Shown: positions 1 to 10,332 of the stretch, piece after piece
Layout of the letters: every line of letters starts with the position of its first letter
Numbering within the stretch: position 1 is the stretch's first letter
Assembly: GCA_024803745.1 (NCBI GenBank)
Contig: JANJXV010000004.1
Location: forward strand, 46,742,358 to 46,806,357
Direction: 5' to 3'
DNA from: Megascapheus bottae
Taxonomy: Eukaryota > Chordata > Mammalia > Rodentia > Geomyidae
DNA length: 64,000 nt
Notes under the pieces: generated by a model
What the model saw: only the letters and a program-made list of their open reading frames with translations
Databases searched by the model: none
Told to the model about the DNA's origin: nothing
Program-made: the position numbers and the translations under genes

Positions 1-423
1 TAAATGTGCTAAATGTAACTCTGTAGCTCTCCTGACAAAGACATGATAAAATATCTGAAAACACCTGTCCGTTTGAAGCTTATTTTCATAGAAGTAAGCC
101 AGCTTTTGCTGAAAATGGCCAAATAGGAAATATCTTTTATTTAGGACATTTAATGAGCATAGTTATTGACAATACATAAACAAACATGGTGAGCTATGTT
201 CCAATTAATTCTTACTTACAGAAGTGAGACTCTGACCTTGGTTTGTGAGCTATAGTTTCAGGACCTTAGCACCAAGTGGGGTAGTCAAACAAAAGAAAAA
301 AAGATAAAGAAAAATACAAGAAGGAAGGAAAGAAACAAGGAAGAAAGGAAAAAGTAAGTAATAAGTGAATAAATAAATGGACCAGATATTTAAGGAAGCA
401 CATATCAGAACGATTTTAATTTA
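1..423. other. Unassigned AT-rich DNA
   Basis: No gene or recognised repeat family is seen. Positions about 290-360 form a purine-rich low-complexity patch of A, AAG and GGAA runs. All frames are short or interrupted. Confidence 0.5.
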
Positions 424-660
424 AGGCCAACCTAGACAAAAATGCTAACAAGATTCCATCTTGACCGATAAACTAGGCATGCCCATAAATGTCTGTAATC
501 CCATCTTCCAGAACAATGGGAGAACCTCAGTCTGAGGTCAGCCCAAGGCAAAAACTGATAATCCTATCCAGAACAACAAACTAGGGCTAGGGATATAGCT
601 CAACCATAGAGCACCTGCCTTGAAAGCTGCAGGGCCTGGGTTCAACATGAAAGAGACAGA
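424..660 (+). mobile_element. Old B1/ID composite SINE
   Basis: Positions 470-582 resemble a diverged B1 (7SL-derived) monomer, including the TGTAATCCCA-type block near 498. They are followed at 583-646 by an ID-like segment (GGGATATAGCTCA, then GGGCCTGGGTTCAA) that carries box A- and box B-like signals of a tRNA-Ala-derived SINE. Positions 424-469 look like the end of another B1 unit. The copy is old, with many substitutions and no clear target duplication. Confidence 0.6.
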
Positions 661-698
661 GAACTGACTAAGGTAAATATTAAGAAAATAAAAGGAGG

Positions 699-700
<2 letters not shown>

Positions 701-760
<60 letters not shown>

Positions 761-779
761 TGGGAGAGAGATAGAGAGG
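701..779. repeat. (GT)n followed by (GA)n microsatellite
   Basis: About 25 uninterrupted GT units (701-750) run into an imperfect GA tract (751-779). It lies shortly after the B1/ID copy, so it may have grown from that element's tail. Confidence 0.95.
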
Positions 780-1070
780 TAGGAACTTTTGATAATGTGG
801 CCAGAGAAGTTTTCACTTGAATGAAATCCTGAAGGAAGTGAATGAGTAACAGTGATGTCTGGACTAATAGTATTCTAGGCAGAGAAAAAATAGAGCTCTA
901 AAGGCTTGAAAGAGTCTTACCTAGAGGCTCCAGTCAAAGATGATTTGTGATCAAGGAGATACTAGTATCAGGAAAATAAGTCAGAGATGGGTAAGGAAGA
1001 CAACAGAAGCAAATTTGAATTTGAAGACATATGTAGATGATTTTAAGAAATTTTGTTGTTTTATCTAACA
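780..1070. repeat. Ancient interspersed repeat, family not assigned
   Basis: The order of motifs (AGAAGTTTTCACTTGAATGA, then ATTCTAGGCAGAG, then CTAAAGGCTTGAAAG) follows a widespread old mammalian repeat whose consensus has a 'cattccaggcagag ... aaaggccctgag' core. I cannot name the family with certainty. The copy is heavily diverged. Bases 1071-1371 after it show nothing recognisable. Confidence 0.4.
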
Positions 1071-1371
1071 AAGAAAGGAGGAAAACCATAGGAGGGAACT
1101 GAGTATAGGAATTTAATAACACTAATGATTTCAGTCCTAATGAATACATTGCAGGGAGGCCCCTGCAGACACAGAGAAACCGGGTACCATGCCACAGTGC
1201 TTTTTAAGGTAGGGGCTTATGGTCACTTGAACCAAGATGTTAGTGTGAAAGTGATGCAACATGATAGAGATTGTGATTGTGGTTTTAAAATAACTACACA
1301 TTTTGAAAAGGCTCTAATTGACAGAACACATAAAGAGCCAGAAAATTCAACCTTCAGAGAGGTATCAATTT

Positions 1372-1487
1372 GACAATGAAGCTAAACAGACACTCCGCAG
1401 AAGAAGAAATACCAATGGTGGATAAATACATGAAGAAAGGTTCATTATCTGTGGCCATAAAGAAAATGAAAATCAAGTGTCTATATG
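1372..1487 (+). mobile_element. L1 ORF2 fragment, sense, in a scrambled L1 locus
   Basis: The plus-strand translation resembles the ORF2p carboxy-terminal segment that starts at the SEEE motif and runs through the Y-MKK-S-S-AIKKMKIK region. It is about 115 bp and decayed. It directly abuts an opposite-strand ORF2 fragment covering the region just upstream in the element, so the junction near 1488 is an inversion breakpoint. Confidence 0.7.
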
Positions 1488-1489
1488 CC

Positions 1490-2220
1490 ATGTTTATTTC
1501 CTCTTCAGATAAGTCTCTCTTTAAGCCTTTAGTCTACCTTTTTAATGGGATGACAGTTTCTTTGAGGATTTGCTTTTGAGAGATTCAATTTTTTTAGCTG
1601 TATGTATTTTAGATATGAGGTCTTTGTCTGTTGTATGGCTACTGAAGATCTCCCACTCGGTGGACTTCCTATGTCCTTTGCTATACAGAAGCTCTGTGGT
1701 TTGATGCAGTGCCATTTGTCCAAACTTTCTTTAATTTGTTGTGTTTCTGGGCCTCTATTTGTGGGGCATGTCACATCAGGAAAATGGGCTCATTTCCTGG
1801 TTTTGGAACCCAACCCGCCTGTCACCTGGTTGGAAGGTTTGGCGGTGGTTTGTGATGTAAAGTAAGGCTGCCTCTGGGATTGGCCCCGAACACTTCACCC
1901 TCTCAGACCTGATTCCCTTTCTTTACCTACCTCCCACCGCCCTGCCTACCTTTGTGCTGATTGGCTCCTGCATCCTATATTAGCTAAATCTACTTCCTTA
2001 ATTATCGAGTTCCTGCCTTGATGGGTCTCCCTGAAGCATCTGATTGTCCTCCTGCGGGGGAGGGCTGGGTGCAGGTGGGCAGTGGCCCTCTCCTTTCTCG
2101 GCCTCATCTTGGTCAGGGCGAGTTCTCTCTATCCCTCCTTCAGGTCGGGAGGAATGAAGGACTAAAAACCCTAACATTTATTAAGAAAATATTGACCTGT
2201 GCCAAGGAATCCTTGGGGGA
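1490..2220 (-). mobile_element. L1 ORF2 fragment, antisense, split by an LTR
   Basis: Bases 1490-1759 and 2177-2220 read on the minus strand as the ORF2p region from the G-G-NFL segment to the VFSEE motif, matching the better preserved copies at 23.4, 33 and 35 kb. The sequence is interrupted by a 417-bp LTR at 1760-2176. Without the LTR the two L1 parts join smoothly, which shows that the LTR arrived later. Confidence 0.75.
1760..2176. mobile_element. Solo LTR of an endogenous retrovirus, probably class II
   Basis: A 417-bp block starts TGTGGGG and ends CCTAACA, so it has TGT...ACA ends. It is flanked by TCTATT (1754-1759) and TTTATT (2177-2182), a 6-bp duplication with one mismatch, inside an L1. 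The block is more GC-rich than its surroundings, has ATTGG boxes (near 1879 and 1961) and a TATATTA near 1976. No gag, pol or env sequence is present. Six-base duplications are typical of ERVK-like elements; class and orientation are inference, although the box order suggests the plus strand. Confidence 0.7.
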
Positions 2221-2338
2221 GAAATAGGGGGACAAAAACATGAGAAGGGGTATTAAGGTTTGAGAAGTAATGCACCCGTTATCTGAAGAATGTAACTGTA
2301 ACCACTCTATACATTAGCCTGACAGTAAAGTACAATAA
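2221..2338 (+). mobile_element. L1 3'-UTR tail, sense
   Basis: It matches the L1 3'-end module seen elsewhere in the window: a G-rich run, GGGACAAAAACATGAGAAG, GAAGTAATGCACC, then CACTCTATACATTA and an ACAATAAAA end. It directly follows the antisense ORF2 block. Confidence 0.75.
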
Positions 2339-2344
2339 AAGGGA

Positions 2345-2655
2345 AAATATTGGGATAAACCATAAGGAGAAAAGGAAAAATATAAAAAATAAAAAGAAAT
2401 AGCTTCATATACTACATTAAGAACAACAATCACAAAGATAAACCTCTTGATTCCCTATGGTGGATTTCATTTCACTTAGCCTCATCCTACATGGCCATAT
2501 GTTCATAGCTTTTGAGGTATTGTGATCTTCTGTTAGGAGAATCCTAGATATGCACTAATTATTACAAATGAGGGAATCCTTGGAGCCTGTGTTCCTTTAG
2601 GCCTGGCTTACTTCACTTAATATGATTTTTCCAAGTCTTCCCATTTCATATTTTA
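2345..2655 (-). mobile_element. L1 3'-UTR and ORF2 end, antisense
   Basis: It aligns with the minus-strand L1 at 47.05-47.6 kb, including AACCATAAGG, GAACAACAATCACAAA and CTTACTTCACTTAATATGAT. The outermost 3' part is missing. Its orientation is opposite to the tail at 2221-2338. Confidence 0.75.
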
Positions 2656-4273
2656 GTGTATCTGACTGTGGAAAACACGGACAAGTTCTAGGATGGAATT
2701 TCTAGTTAACACATTGCCTGTGGATGACATTTTAATGGATTGAATAAAACCAATTGAAGAAATGAATGCAGGTAGGAAATAAAATGTCTGAGAAATGAGC
2801 CCAAAGACATTCCAGTGTTGAGAATTTGAGGGCTCTCGAAATAATCTTCAAAGGAAACAGTCTCCCTTTACATTGTGAACCTTGCCTTAAAACTGCAAAC
2901 TGCAGACTTAATTGACAGTTAAATACAATAACAAACAATTTTTACAAGGGAGTGGAAAATATGCCATTCTTTATTGTAATCTGTGTAGAAGGCATAATTT
3001 GAGAATGAAAGCTTATAAAATACCGGCAACAATGGAGAAAAGTTGATATGGTCTGGGCTGAAAGTAGAGATTGGACTTTTCCATTTTTATTCCCAATATA
3101 CAGCACGCAACAAACTTTATTATATACTTCTCAGGAAGATTTATTGCAAGATTGACTATATTATCCTCATGTAAGGAGTGCAGTGTTCGAAAAAATACAG
3201 CTAGGCCTGCAAGTGTTGTACTCAAGTCAGGAGAACTCTAGCCTTCCTCCAATCTGCAGTCATCCTATCCAAACTGACTGCCTGGCGCTCCTGCTACTTG
3301 TTGAAACTAATTAATTGTTCCCTGCCAAACAGTGAAACTGCAGAGAGTAGCAGTGGCAATGAGGCCTGTGGCATCTTCTAATCTTGATCCTTCCCTCTCC
3401 TTATGACACGTTCTTGGCAAATACCTCTTTCCGGGTGCAATTTCTTCATCTAGAAACTACACTTACTAACATTTTTTCATAACCTAACATTTACTTTCAT
3501 TCTTTTTTTGAACCTGTATTTTCCCATTGAATGGATACATTTTGTTAGTGTAGCTTAAACATTCTGAAGGATAAATCGTTAATATTTGATTGCCATTTCT
3601 TTTACACATATTCTTAAAATAAATCCGGAATTTGGTGCTTCTTTTTGGAATATTTCACATATACTTTTACGTACTCATATCTATATACATACACACACAT
3701 ATATATGTTAATATTTCACACTCAATTCAAGGAAGATGTGTCAGTCTCCATTTGAACAGATGCTATATCTGAATTTACATTTTTCTCTATCAAATAGCAA
3801 CAAAATAAAAAAGGAAAGTTTTAAAATAAGAGCAAAATAGCTGGAAATCATGGTCAGTTAATAAATGAGAGCTGTATTGACTGCCTCTATCTTGCTTCTT
3901 TTTAACTGCATGCTCTTTTTATGTGCTTCCAGATTGTCTCCTAGCTGGAGGTGACAGACAGTCCTGGTCCAGATTGCATCTACAGACAACCCATCTGGGA
4001 ATTGTCTGTACGAGTTTCAAAGATGTTCCCTGTGGCAAAAAGCACTTTCTAAGTCTCTTTTCCAAGTTTTGGTTCTGTTGAGTGTGCTTTAATAGTTTTG
4101 GTCTAGCATACAACCCACTGGACATTTCTACAGACTTGATCTATAGGTGACTGCTCAGGAACTGTGCCTTACTTCCTAGTGTGTAAACAGGTTGGGACTG
4201 GCTATTTTCTATTCACTTTTTTCTTGGCCATTCCTAATATCAGACTCCTGTGAGGACTCATTTATTTGTTTAT
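2656..4273. other. Unassigned DNA
   Basis: No gene or recognised repeat. Bases 3675-3712 are a short degenerate AT/AC-rich tract. Bases 3250-3400 are slightly more GC-rich and could be unique conserved sequence, but nothing specific supports this. Confidence 0.5.
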
Positions 4274-4286
4274 AGGTTTCTCTTTT

Positions 4287-4514
4287 TTTTTTTTTTGTGG
4301 GTCATGGGCTTGAACTTAGCCTGAGTGCTGTCCCTGAGCTCTTTAGTTCAAGGCTAGCGCCCTTATCTTGAGCCAAGCCCCACTTCGAGTTTTCTAGAGC
4401 TTAGTTGGAGATAAGAGTTTCAGATCCTTTTGTTCCTGGGCTGGCTTTGAACCTTGATCCTCAGATCTCAGCTTCCTGTAGCTAGGATTACAGGCATGAG
4501 CCACGCACCCAGCT
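4287..4514 (-). mobile_element. B1-dID-like SINE
   Basis: On the minus strand it reads as a 7SL-like left half (TGTAATCCTAGCTAC-type block, then GAGATCTGAGGATCAAGG) followed by a tRNA-like right half ending GTTCAAGCCC and an A-tail. It is flanked by an exact 13-bp duplication, AGGTTTCTCTTTT, at 4274-4286 and 4515-4527. Confidence 0.9.
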
Positions 4515-4539
4515 AGGTTTCTCTTTTATATGTATGTGT

Positions 4540-4812
4540 GTATGTGGGTCGTGGGGCTTGAACTCAGCCTAGGCACATGCCTGAGCACTTCACCTAAAGC
4601 CTACCACCCTACTCCTAGGCCTGGGCATTGGCCCTGAGCTCTTCTGCTCAAGGCTACCCCCTACCTTTGAGCCAAGCCCCACTTCCTGTTTTCTAGAGGT
4701 TAAATGGATATAAGAGTCTCAGGTCCTTTTTAGCCCCAGCTGATTTTAAACCTTGATCCTCAGATCTCAGTCTTCTGAGTAACTATGATTACAGATGTGA
4801 GCCACCTCCCCG
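4540..4812 (-). mobile_element. B1-dID-like SINE
   Basis: It has the same architecture as the copy just upstream, with an extra stretch in the right half (about 4585-4625, where the leader-like 'cctaggc...ctgggcattggccctgagctctt' segment is partly repeated). It shows more substitutions than its neighbour. Confidence 0.85.
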
Positions 4813-5630
4813 GAGGAGAATGATGATTTTTCTCTCAATTATTTAATTCCTTCCATAGCCACCTTATTACCTACCTGTGTAGGTAAAGGTTATTTATGTA
4901 ATATTTTATACAAGTATATATATATGTGTGTGCATACACACAGAAATACAGGCACAGATGTTTGTAATTGTATGTATCATATTTTATATAGCATATATAA
5001 TTATTATATATCATATTATATAATTATGGGAGAACCAAATGGAATCACGGTAAAATGTGATGGAGGTACTTAGGGATGTGGGCCTGTTGGAAAAAGGAAA
5101 CAAAGAAAAGCAATGGAATAGTTAAACTTTCAGGATGCCCATTTAGATTTAAAGTTAAGAAAATCAGTAAAAAAAGAAAAGTCTAAGGTCATGCTTTAAA
5201 TTTTTGGAGAATTAAGCTATGCATATAAATGCCTATCTTTCTGACATCAGACTGTACTAGTTTCCATTTCAGACTTGGGATATTGTGATTAGAGTGACAT
5301 TTGTGATATATGTAACTCTAATCACAATATTCCATTTTGCAGTAAACTATTAGTTACTATCCATGAAGAAGGTACACTACAGGAATGAAGCAGTAGCTAG
5401 CCCTAATGCTATATATAGGAAGATGAAATGAAGTGCAAAAATTTATGAAATTTGTGATATCCTCCAATTGGAAACAAATGCTATAAGGACAAATATGATC
5501 ATGGAAGAATCTTTGAGGAAATATGAATCTTAATAAAAGCATAGTGATATATTATTGTGAAATCATTCTAATCAATTTTATAGCATATACTGAGTAGAAA
5601 AATAAATACTGAGTGAATAAAATAAATATC
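4813..5630. other. Unassigned AT-rich DNA
   Basis: No gene. Bases 4905-5030 are a TA/TG-rich low-complexity patch. A near-perfect inverted repeat at 5277-5333 is listed separately. Confidence 0.5.
5277..5333. repeat. Inverted repeat with stem-loop potential
   Basis: Two 23-base arms (5277-5299 and 5311-5333) are complementary with two mismatches. They share a perfect 16-base core beginning ATATTGTGATTAG. The loop is 11 bases. Flanking bases show weaker residual symmetry. Confidence 0.85.
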
Positions 5631-5644
5631 AACTTGTGAACTTT

Positions 5645-5895
5645 TGGTGGGGCAGTTGTGTCCAGCCCAGTCATAGGGCTTTAACCTTAGAGTCTGGGTG
5701 CTGCCCTGAACTTTTGTGTTCAACACAAGTATTCTACCACTTGAGCTTCAGATCTACATCAGCTTTATTTTTGGAGCTTAATTGGAGATGAGGGCATTAC
5801 GGACTTTCTTCCCCAAACTGGCTGTGAAATGAGAGCCTCAGATCTCAGCTTCCTGAGTAGCTGGGATTTCAGGTGTGAGCCACCACAGCCAAGAT
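5645..5895 (-). mobile_element. B1-dID-like SINE
   Basis: On the minus strand it reads as a 7SL-like left half, then an AATTAAGCTCC linker and a tRNA-like right half. It is flanked by an imperfect duplication, AACTTGTGAACTTT (5631-5644) and AATTTGTGAACTTT (5896-5909), with one mismatch. The copy is moderately old. Confidence 0.85.
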
Positions 5896-6162
5896 AATTT
5901 GTGAACTTTGAAGAAACAAAACAAAACAGTGGATCCTAGTTTGAGAGAGCTAATATAAAACAACATAATATCACTGTGTGATGAACCTCACTCAGTAAGA
6001 GATGTATATTTTAGGAGTGCAATAGAATAGTTGGGCATTATTCCAAGTGAAGGATTTGAAGGACAGAATAGAGAAGTTAACAATGGAATAATATGACTTG
6101 TGGAATGAATCTTACAGGGTAATAGAACAAAAATATTTTGGGACTTAAAACGCAAACAGGCA

Positions 6163-6360
6163 GGGCTGGGAGTTTGGCCTACTGGTAGAGTGCTTGCCTA
6201 GCATGCACGAAGACCTGGGTTTGATTCCTCAAGTACCACATACATAAAAAAAGCCAGAAATGGTGCTGTGGCTCAGGTGGTAGAGCACTAGCATTGACAA
6301 AACCCAAGTCAAGCTCTCAGGCCCTGAGTTCAGGCCTGAGAACTGGCCAAAAAAAAAACA
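6163..6360 (+). mobile_element. IDL-Geo-like dimeric SINE
   Basis: The left half is ID-like (GGGAGTTTGGCCTA, then GGTAGAGTGCTTGCC and GGGTTTGATTCCTC). The linker is ACCACATACATA. The right half, GTGGTGCTGTGGCTCA...GAGTTCA, ends in an A-rich tail. These signals are RNA polymerase III promoter-like. Confidence 0.9.
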
Positions 6361-7170
6361 AAAACCTGGAAGCAAGCATTAGGGATATAGGTGATAGCAC
6401 TGCACTTTAAAATATATTTACTTTTTAAAGTCAGCTTTGAGACAAGTTAGACTTGCCTAGGAGATATAGAGATATGGAGATCACCAAGGAAGTGTATCCC
6501 CACTGTAAGTTTCAGTTAGAGAGAAAATGGAAGGCCTTCCAACTTTAAGAATGCCAGCTAGATTAAACAAATTAAGATTAAACAAATAAGCAGACACTTT
6601 CTGCCAGTAATGAATGGGAGGCATTGATTGTTGTCCAGAACTCTATCCATTATGAACAATAAGTTTTAAACAAAAGAAGAGGAAGTTTTACAGTAATCAG
6701 AATGGTTGATCTACTTTCAGATTTCTTTCTTAGTACTATCTGCAGAGAAACTTACTACTGCTGTTTCATTTTAAGTATCTGCAACTAGGAATGCATAAAC
6801 TTGTTTTGATATAGATAAAGGACAGTTTCCATTTCTTCTTCTTCCTCTAGCATTCATTAGCTACCTCACTTTCTACTTACTAATGGAGAGAGAAAGAGGG
6901 GCATTGGGAAGTTTTCAAGGATTCCTCTTTTACATAACGCAAAAGATGGAAACTGAAGGTATTTAGGAAAGTGTTGAGGACTTCAGTATTGATCAGACAG
7001 AAACAAGAAGCAATGATTCAAACCTACACCGATACCCCAAGTTCTATTATTTCCAATGTGGATTATAAAATTCTATAAGGTCCTTCTCATGGAACTAGTG
7101 TACTCCAGGAAAATGCATATGTAACAATGCATATGTAGCAAGTATGTCATGTTATTCTTCTGCTGCCCAT
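6361..7170. other. Unassigned DNA
   Basis: No gene or recognised repeat family is seen. Frames are short. Confidence 0.5.
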
Positions 7171-7183
7171 AAGAAATGGCCAT

Positions 7184-7394
7184 TATTGTATATATGCTTA
7201 TTTGGTTATTTGAAATAGAATAGGGAAGGGGGAAACAAAGATGAGGGGTGGGGGTGGTGGGAGGGAAATGGGACCAAGACATGAGAAAGGGTATCAATGT
7301 TTGTGAAGTAATGCACCATCTATCTGGTGAATATAATGTAACCCTTCTATTAATTACAACAAAATTATATTAAAAAGTACTGTCAATAAACAAG

Positions 7395-7441
<47 letters not shown>
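7184..7441 (+). mobile_element. Short 5'-truncated L1 tail with (CA)n end
   Basis: It contains only the last part of the L1 3'-UTR (TTGGTTATTTGAAAT, a G-rich run, GTATCAATGTTTGTGAAG, CCTTCTATTAATTACAA) followed by a CA repeat at 7398-7441 in place of a clean A-tail. It is bracketed by an exact 13-bp duplication, AAGAAATGGCCAT, at 7171-7183 and 7442-7454. Confidence 0.92.
7398..7441. repeat. (AC)n microsatellite
   Basis: About 21 AC units at the 3' end of an L1 insertion and inside its target duplication, so it grew from the L1 tail. Confidence 0.95.
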
Positions 7442-7444
<3 letters not shown>

Positions 7445-7454
7445 AAATGGCCAT

Positions 7455-8639
7455 GCTGCAGCTACTTAGAACAATAAACATTTATTAACTCACTGTTTCT
7501 TTTTATGTCCTAAGCATAACTCAGTTGGGATATCTGCTCAGTCTCATCATAGGCAAAATGTTCACTGGCTATTTCCTTCTTATCTGAAACTTAATTTAGT
7601 ATCTTCTTTCAGTGTCATTTAGGCTGTTAGCAGAATTTGGATTGCTAGCAGTATTTCATCTCCCCTGACCCATCCTTTTATTTTTGTTTCTTGTGTTTGA
7701 AGGACGAAGGCCAGTTTGGAAGTCACCTCTCTCAGCAGAAAGTTCCCAATAGAGTTGATTGTTTCTTCACATCCAGTAGGGAAGGGGCCTGATTAAGTTT
7801 GGCTCACTAAGGAAAATCGCCTTAAAAAAAAAAAAGGTTAAATCAGGATTATTTAATTTGGAACCTATTTTCCACAAGAACGAAATACCATCATATTCGC
7901 AAACATTACCCATATTCAAAGCAAAGGAGATACATACAGCTTGTACACCAGAGCAGGAATTGGGATCCATCTTAGAACGTATTCTATCATATATACAAAG
8001 CACAGTTTTAGGTAGATCTCAAATAATATTTGCTTCTCTCCCCACCCCCACACTACCCATAAGCTCTACTTGGATTGAGAATCTAAAGCTCTACTTGCTT
8101 CTCAGGGTCAAAAGAATTATAGCTATTAGCATTCTGAGTGTATATTCTGACTTTCCTGAACAACGTATTGTTGAGCCAAGAGTCTCTGGAATGTCCAGTG
8201 ATGGAGGTAGTTGTGAGAAGATACTACTGCTATGTTAAGTTCCATTACTAGGTTTACTCCCCTACTAATGTCCTGTTTGACCATGGTCAGCATTAGTCCC
8301 TGTTAATGTGAGATCATTCAAGCAGAACCTCTGATAACTCTCAGTAGTAAGATAGCCAGCAAGAGACTCTGTACTCAATCTTGTCTTAAGCCTCAGCCTC
8401 CCTAGTGTTTGTATTCCCAACAAGGACAAGTGGGAACGGAAACTTCAGATGCATTGGCTGATGATTTCTATAGAGTCTGAGAAGGGATAAAGGTTGAAGA
8501 AGAGGCCAATGGATAAGCACATGCTCTTTCCTGCTGTGTTCAGAAATTGAAGTAACATGGCACTGTTGGGGCTAAATTACTCTTTTATTTGGAATTAAAT
8601 AGAGTCTATTCTATTCTATCCTGAACTTAGTGTTTTTGT
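7455..8639. other. Unassigned DNA with a 126-codon open frame
   Basis: The frame at 7858-8238 (plus) is the longest non-repetitive one in the window. Its predicted product has no recognisable domain, no signal peptide and no neighbouring splice or promoter evidence, and its composition resembles translated noncoding DNA. I treat it as chance. No repeat family was recognised in this interval. Confidence 0.5.
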
Positions 8640-8872
8640 TTTGTTTTGCTTTTTCTTTTGTCATTCCTGGGTACTGAACGCAGGGCCTGGTCATTGTCTT
8701 GAGTCTCTTTGGGCTCAAGGATAGGGCCCTACCACTTGAGCCACAGTACCACTTCTGGTTGCTGTAGTCTTTTGGAGACTAAACTCTCATGGGGACTTTT
8801 CTTCCCTGGCTAGTTTCAAATCATTATTCTCAGGTCTCAGCCTTCTGAGTAGCTAGCACCTGGCTGGAACTT
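8640..8872 (-). mobile_element. B1-dID-like SINE
   Basis: On the minus strand it ends with an A-tail (T-rich at 8630-8655), has the right half with CTTGAGCCCAAAG, and has the left half with CTGAGACCTGAGAAT. The left end is shortened (CCAGGTGCTAGCTACTCAGAA). Confidence 0.85.
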
Positions 8873-8892
8873 TGCTTTAAGAAACACAGTCT

Positions 8893-9096
8893 GGGGGGCA
8901 GGAGTTTGGCCTAGTGGTAGAATGCTTGCCTAGCCTGGGTTCAATTCCTCAGTACCACATACATAGAAAAAATGCCAGAAGTGGTGCTGTGGCTCAAGTG
9001 ATAGAGTTCTAGCCTTGAGAAGGTCCAAGGACAAAGCTCAGGCCCTGTGCCTAAGTCCAGGACTGACAAAAGAAAAAAGAAAAAAAGAAAAGAAAT
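8893..9096 (+). mobile_element. IDL-Geo-like dimeric SINE
   Basis: Full left and right halves with an A/G-rich tail. An exact 12-bp duplication, GAAACACAGTCT, lies at 8881-8892 and 9097-9108. Part of the left half around 8933 is deleted (the anticodon-like segment is missing). Confidence 0.93.
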
Positions 9097-9112
9097 GAAA
9101 CACAGTCTATTG

Positions 9113-9572
9113 CAGGGCACCTGTGGCTCTCATCTGCAATCCTAGCTTCTTAGGATCCTGAGATCTGAGAATCTCAGTTCAAAGCCAGCCTAGACTCAAA
9201 AAGTCCATGAGACTCTTTATTTTATTTTATTTATTTATTTTTTGTCAGTCCTGGGGCTTGATCTCAGGGCCTGGGCACCATCTTTGGGCTTTCTCAATGC
9301 TAGTGCTCTACTACTTGAGCCACAACATCTCTTCCAGCTTTTTCTGTATATGTGCTAAACAGGAAACTGAACCCAGAACTTCATGAATTCTAGGCAAGCA
9401 CTCCACCACAAGGTCTCACTTCCAGCCCTTCCATGAGACTCTTATCTCCAATTAACCACCAGAAAACCAGAAGTGATTCAGTGGCTTAAGTGGTATTGGG
9501 CTACCCTTGAGCTGAAGAGCTAAAGAGCTAAGGAGCAGTGTCCAGAGTTCAAGCCCCAGGACTGAAACACAA

Positions 9573-9575
<3 letters not shown>
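9113..9575 (+). mobile_element. B1-dID-like SINE split by another SINE
   Basis: The left half (9113-9217) and the continuation (9444-9575: TATCTCCAATTAACC linker, tRNA-like right half ending AAGCCCCAGGAC) belong to one element. They are separated by an IDL-Geo copy inserted on the opposite strand with its own 14-bp duplication. The tail has become an AC microsatellite. Confidence 0.92.
9218..9429 (-). mobile_element. IDL-Geo-like SINE nested in a B1-dID SINE
   Basis: A minus-strand element with an A-tail (T-rich 9218-9243), right half and ID-like left half. It is bounded by the exact 14-bp duplication TCCATGAGACTCTT at 9204-9217 and 9430-9443, which lies inside the host SINE. It is therefore younger than its host. 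Confidence 0.95.

Positions 9576-9616
<41 letters not shown>
9576..9616. repeat. (AC)n microsatellite
   Basis: About 20 AC units at the tail of the plus-strand B1-dID SINE. Confidence 0.95.
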
Positions 9617-9618
<2 letters not shown>

Positions 9619-10128
9619 CAAAAACAAAACCAACAAGCAAACAAAAACAGTTTGTCAACTCAAAAGCATAAACTTGGGAGTTTCACAGGCAAAACAGAAT
9701 CTAAAAAGTAGAAGGAAGATAACAAACCAAAGAAAGTAATATCACTTGATGTTGCTGTACTTCCTATGCAGATTTTTGAAAGAACAAAAAACAGATGGAT
9801 TAGAAACAGCCATAAAACAACTTGAACTAATCTTCTATTACAAGTGATGCCATCAGTTAGGCAGACTTCTTGGTAGTACTAGAACCTTTATATCCCTTAG
9901 ACTTTGTGGAAGGCACTGAAAGATTTAATTGGTAGTTTGTCATCAATTTAGAGTCACAAATGATACTGTCATCTAGATGAGAAGAATGGTCTCCATTCTG
10001 TACTCAGTTTCAGGTTACAAGAATGGTAATGACTTCAGATTTTCACAAAGATTTTATTAACAAGTAGGGTGAACATATACACAGGAATACATGTGATGTT
10101 GTATAGATTAAAGTGTATCAACACAGAT
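9617..10128. other. Unassigned DNA
   Basis: Nothing recognisable; frames are short. Confidence 0.5.
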
Positions 10129-10144
10129 AAAATGTTTCTAAGAT

Positions 10145-10316
10145 TGGGACCGGAGTTTGGCCGAGTGGTAGAGTGCTTGCTTAGCATGCACGAAGACCCG
10201 GGTTTGATTCCTCGGTATCACATACATAGAAAAAAGCTGGAAGTGGTAGAGCTCTAGCCTTGAGAAAAGTCTAAGGACAGTGTTCAGGCCTTGAGTTCAA
10301 GCCCCACAATTGGAAA
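10145..10316 (+). mobile_element. IDL-Geo-like SINE
   Basis: The left half is well preserved (GGAGTTTGGCCGAGTGG, GACCCGGGTTTGATTCC). The right half lacks the 'tgctgtggctcaag' stretch by an internal deletion. An exact 16-bp duplication, AAAATGTTTCTAAGAT, lies at 10129-10144 and 10317-10332. The clean duplication suggests a fairly young insertion. Confidence 0.95.
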
Positions 10317-10332
10317 AAAATGTTTCTAAGAT

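Noticed and set aside
1125..1373. 82-codon frame as a possible exon
   Set aside because: No recognisable domain; it ends at an L1 fragment and lies beside an old repeat.
6163..6360. tRNA-like boxes considered as a tRNA gene
   Set aside because: Box A and box B belong to SINE monomers. There is no complete cloverleaf and the unit recurs across the window.
7858..8238. 126-codon open frame as a possible gene
   Set aside because: No recognisable domain, no splice, promoter or A-tail context, and composition like translated noncoding DNA.
8385..8440. Possible B1 fragment (CTCAGCCTCCCTAGTGTTTG)
   Set aside because: Short similarity only, without the rest of the element.
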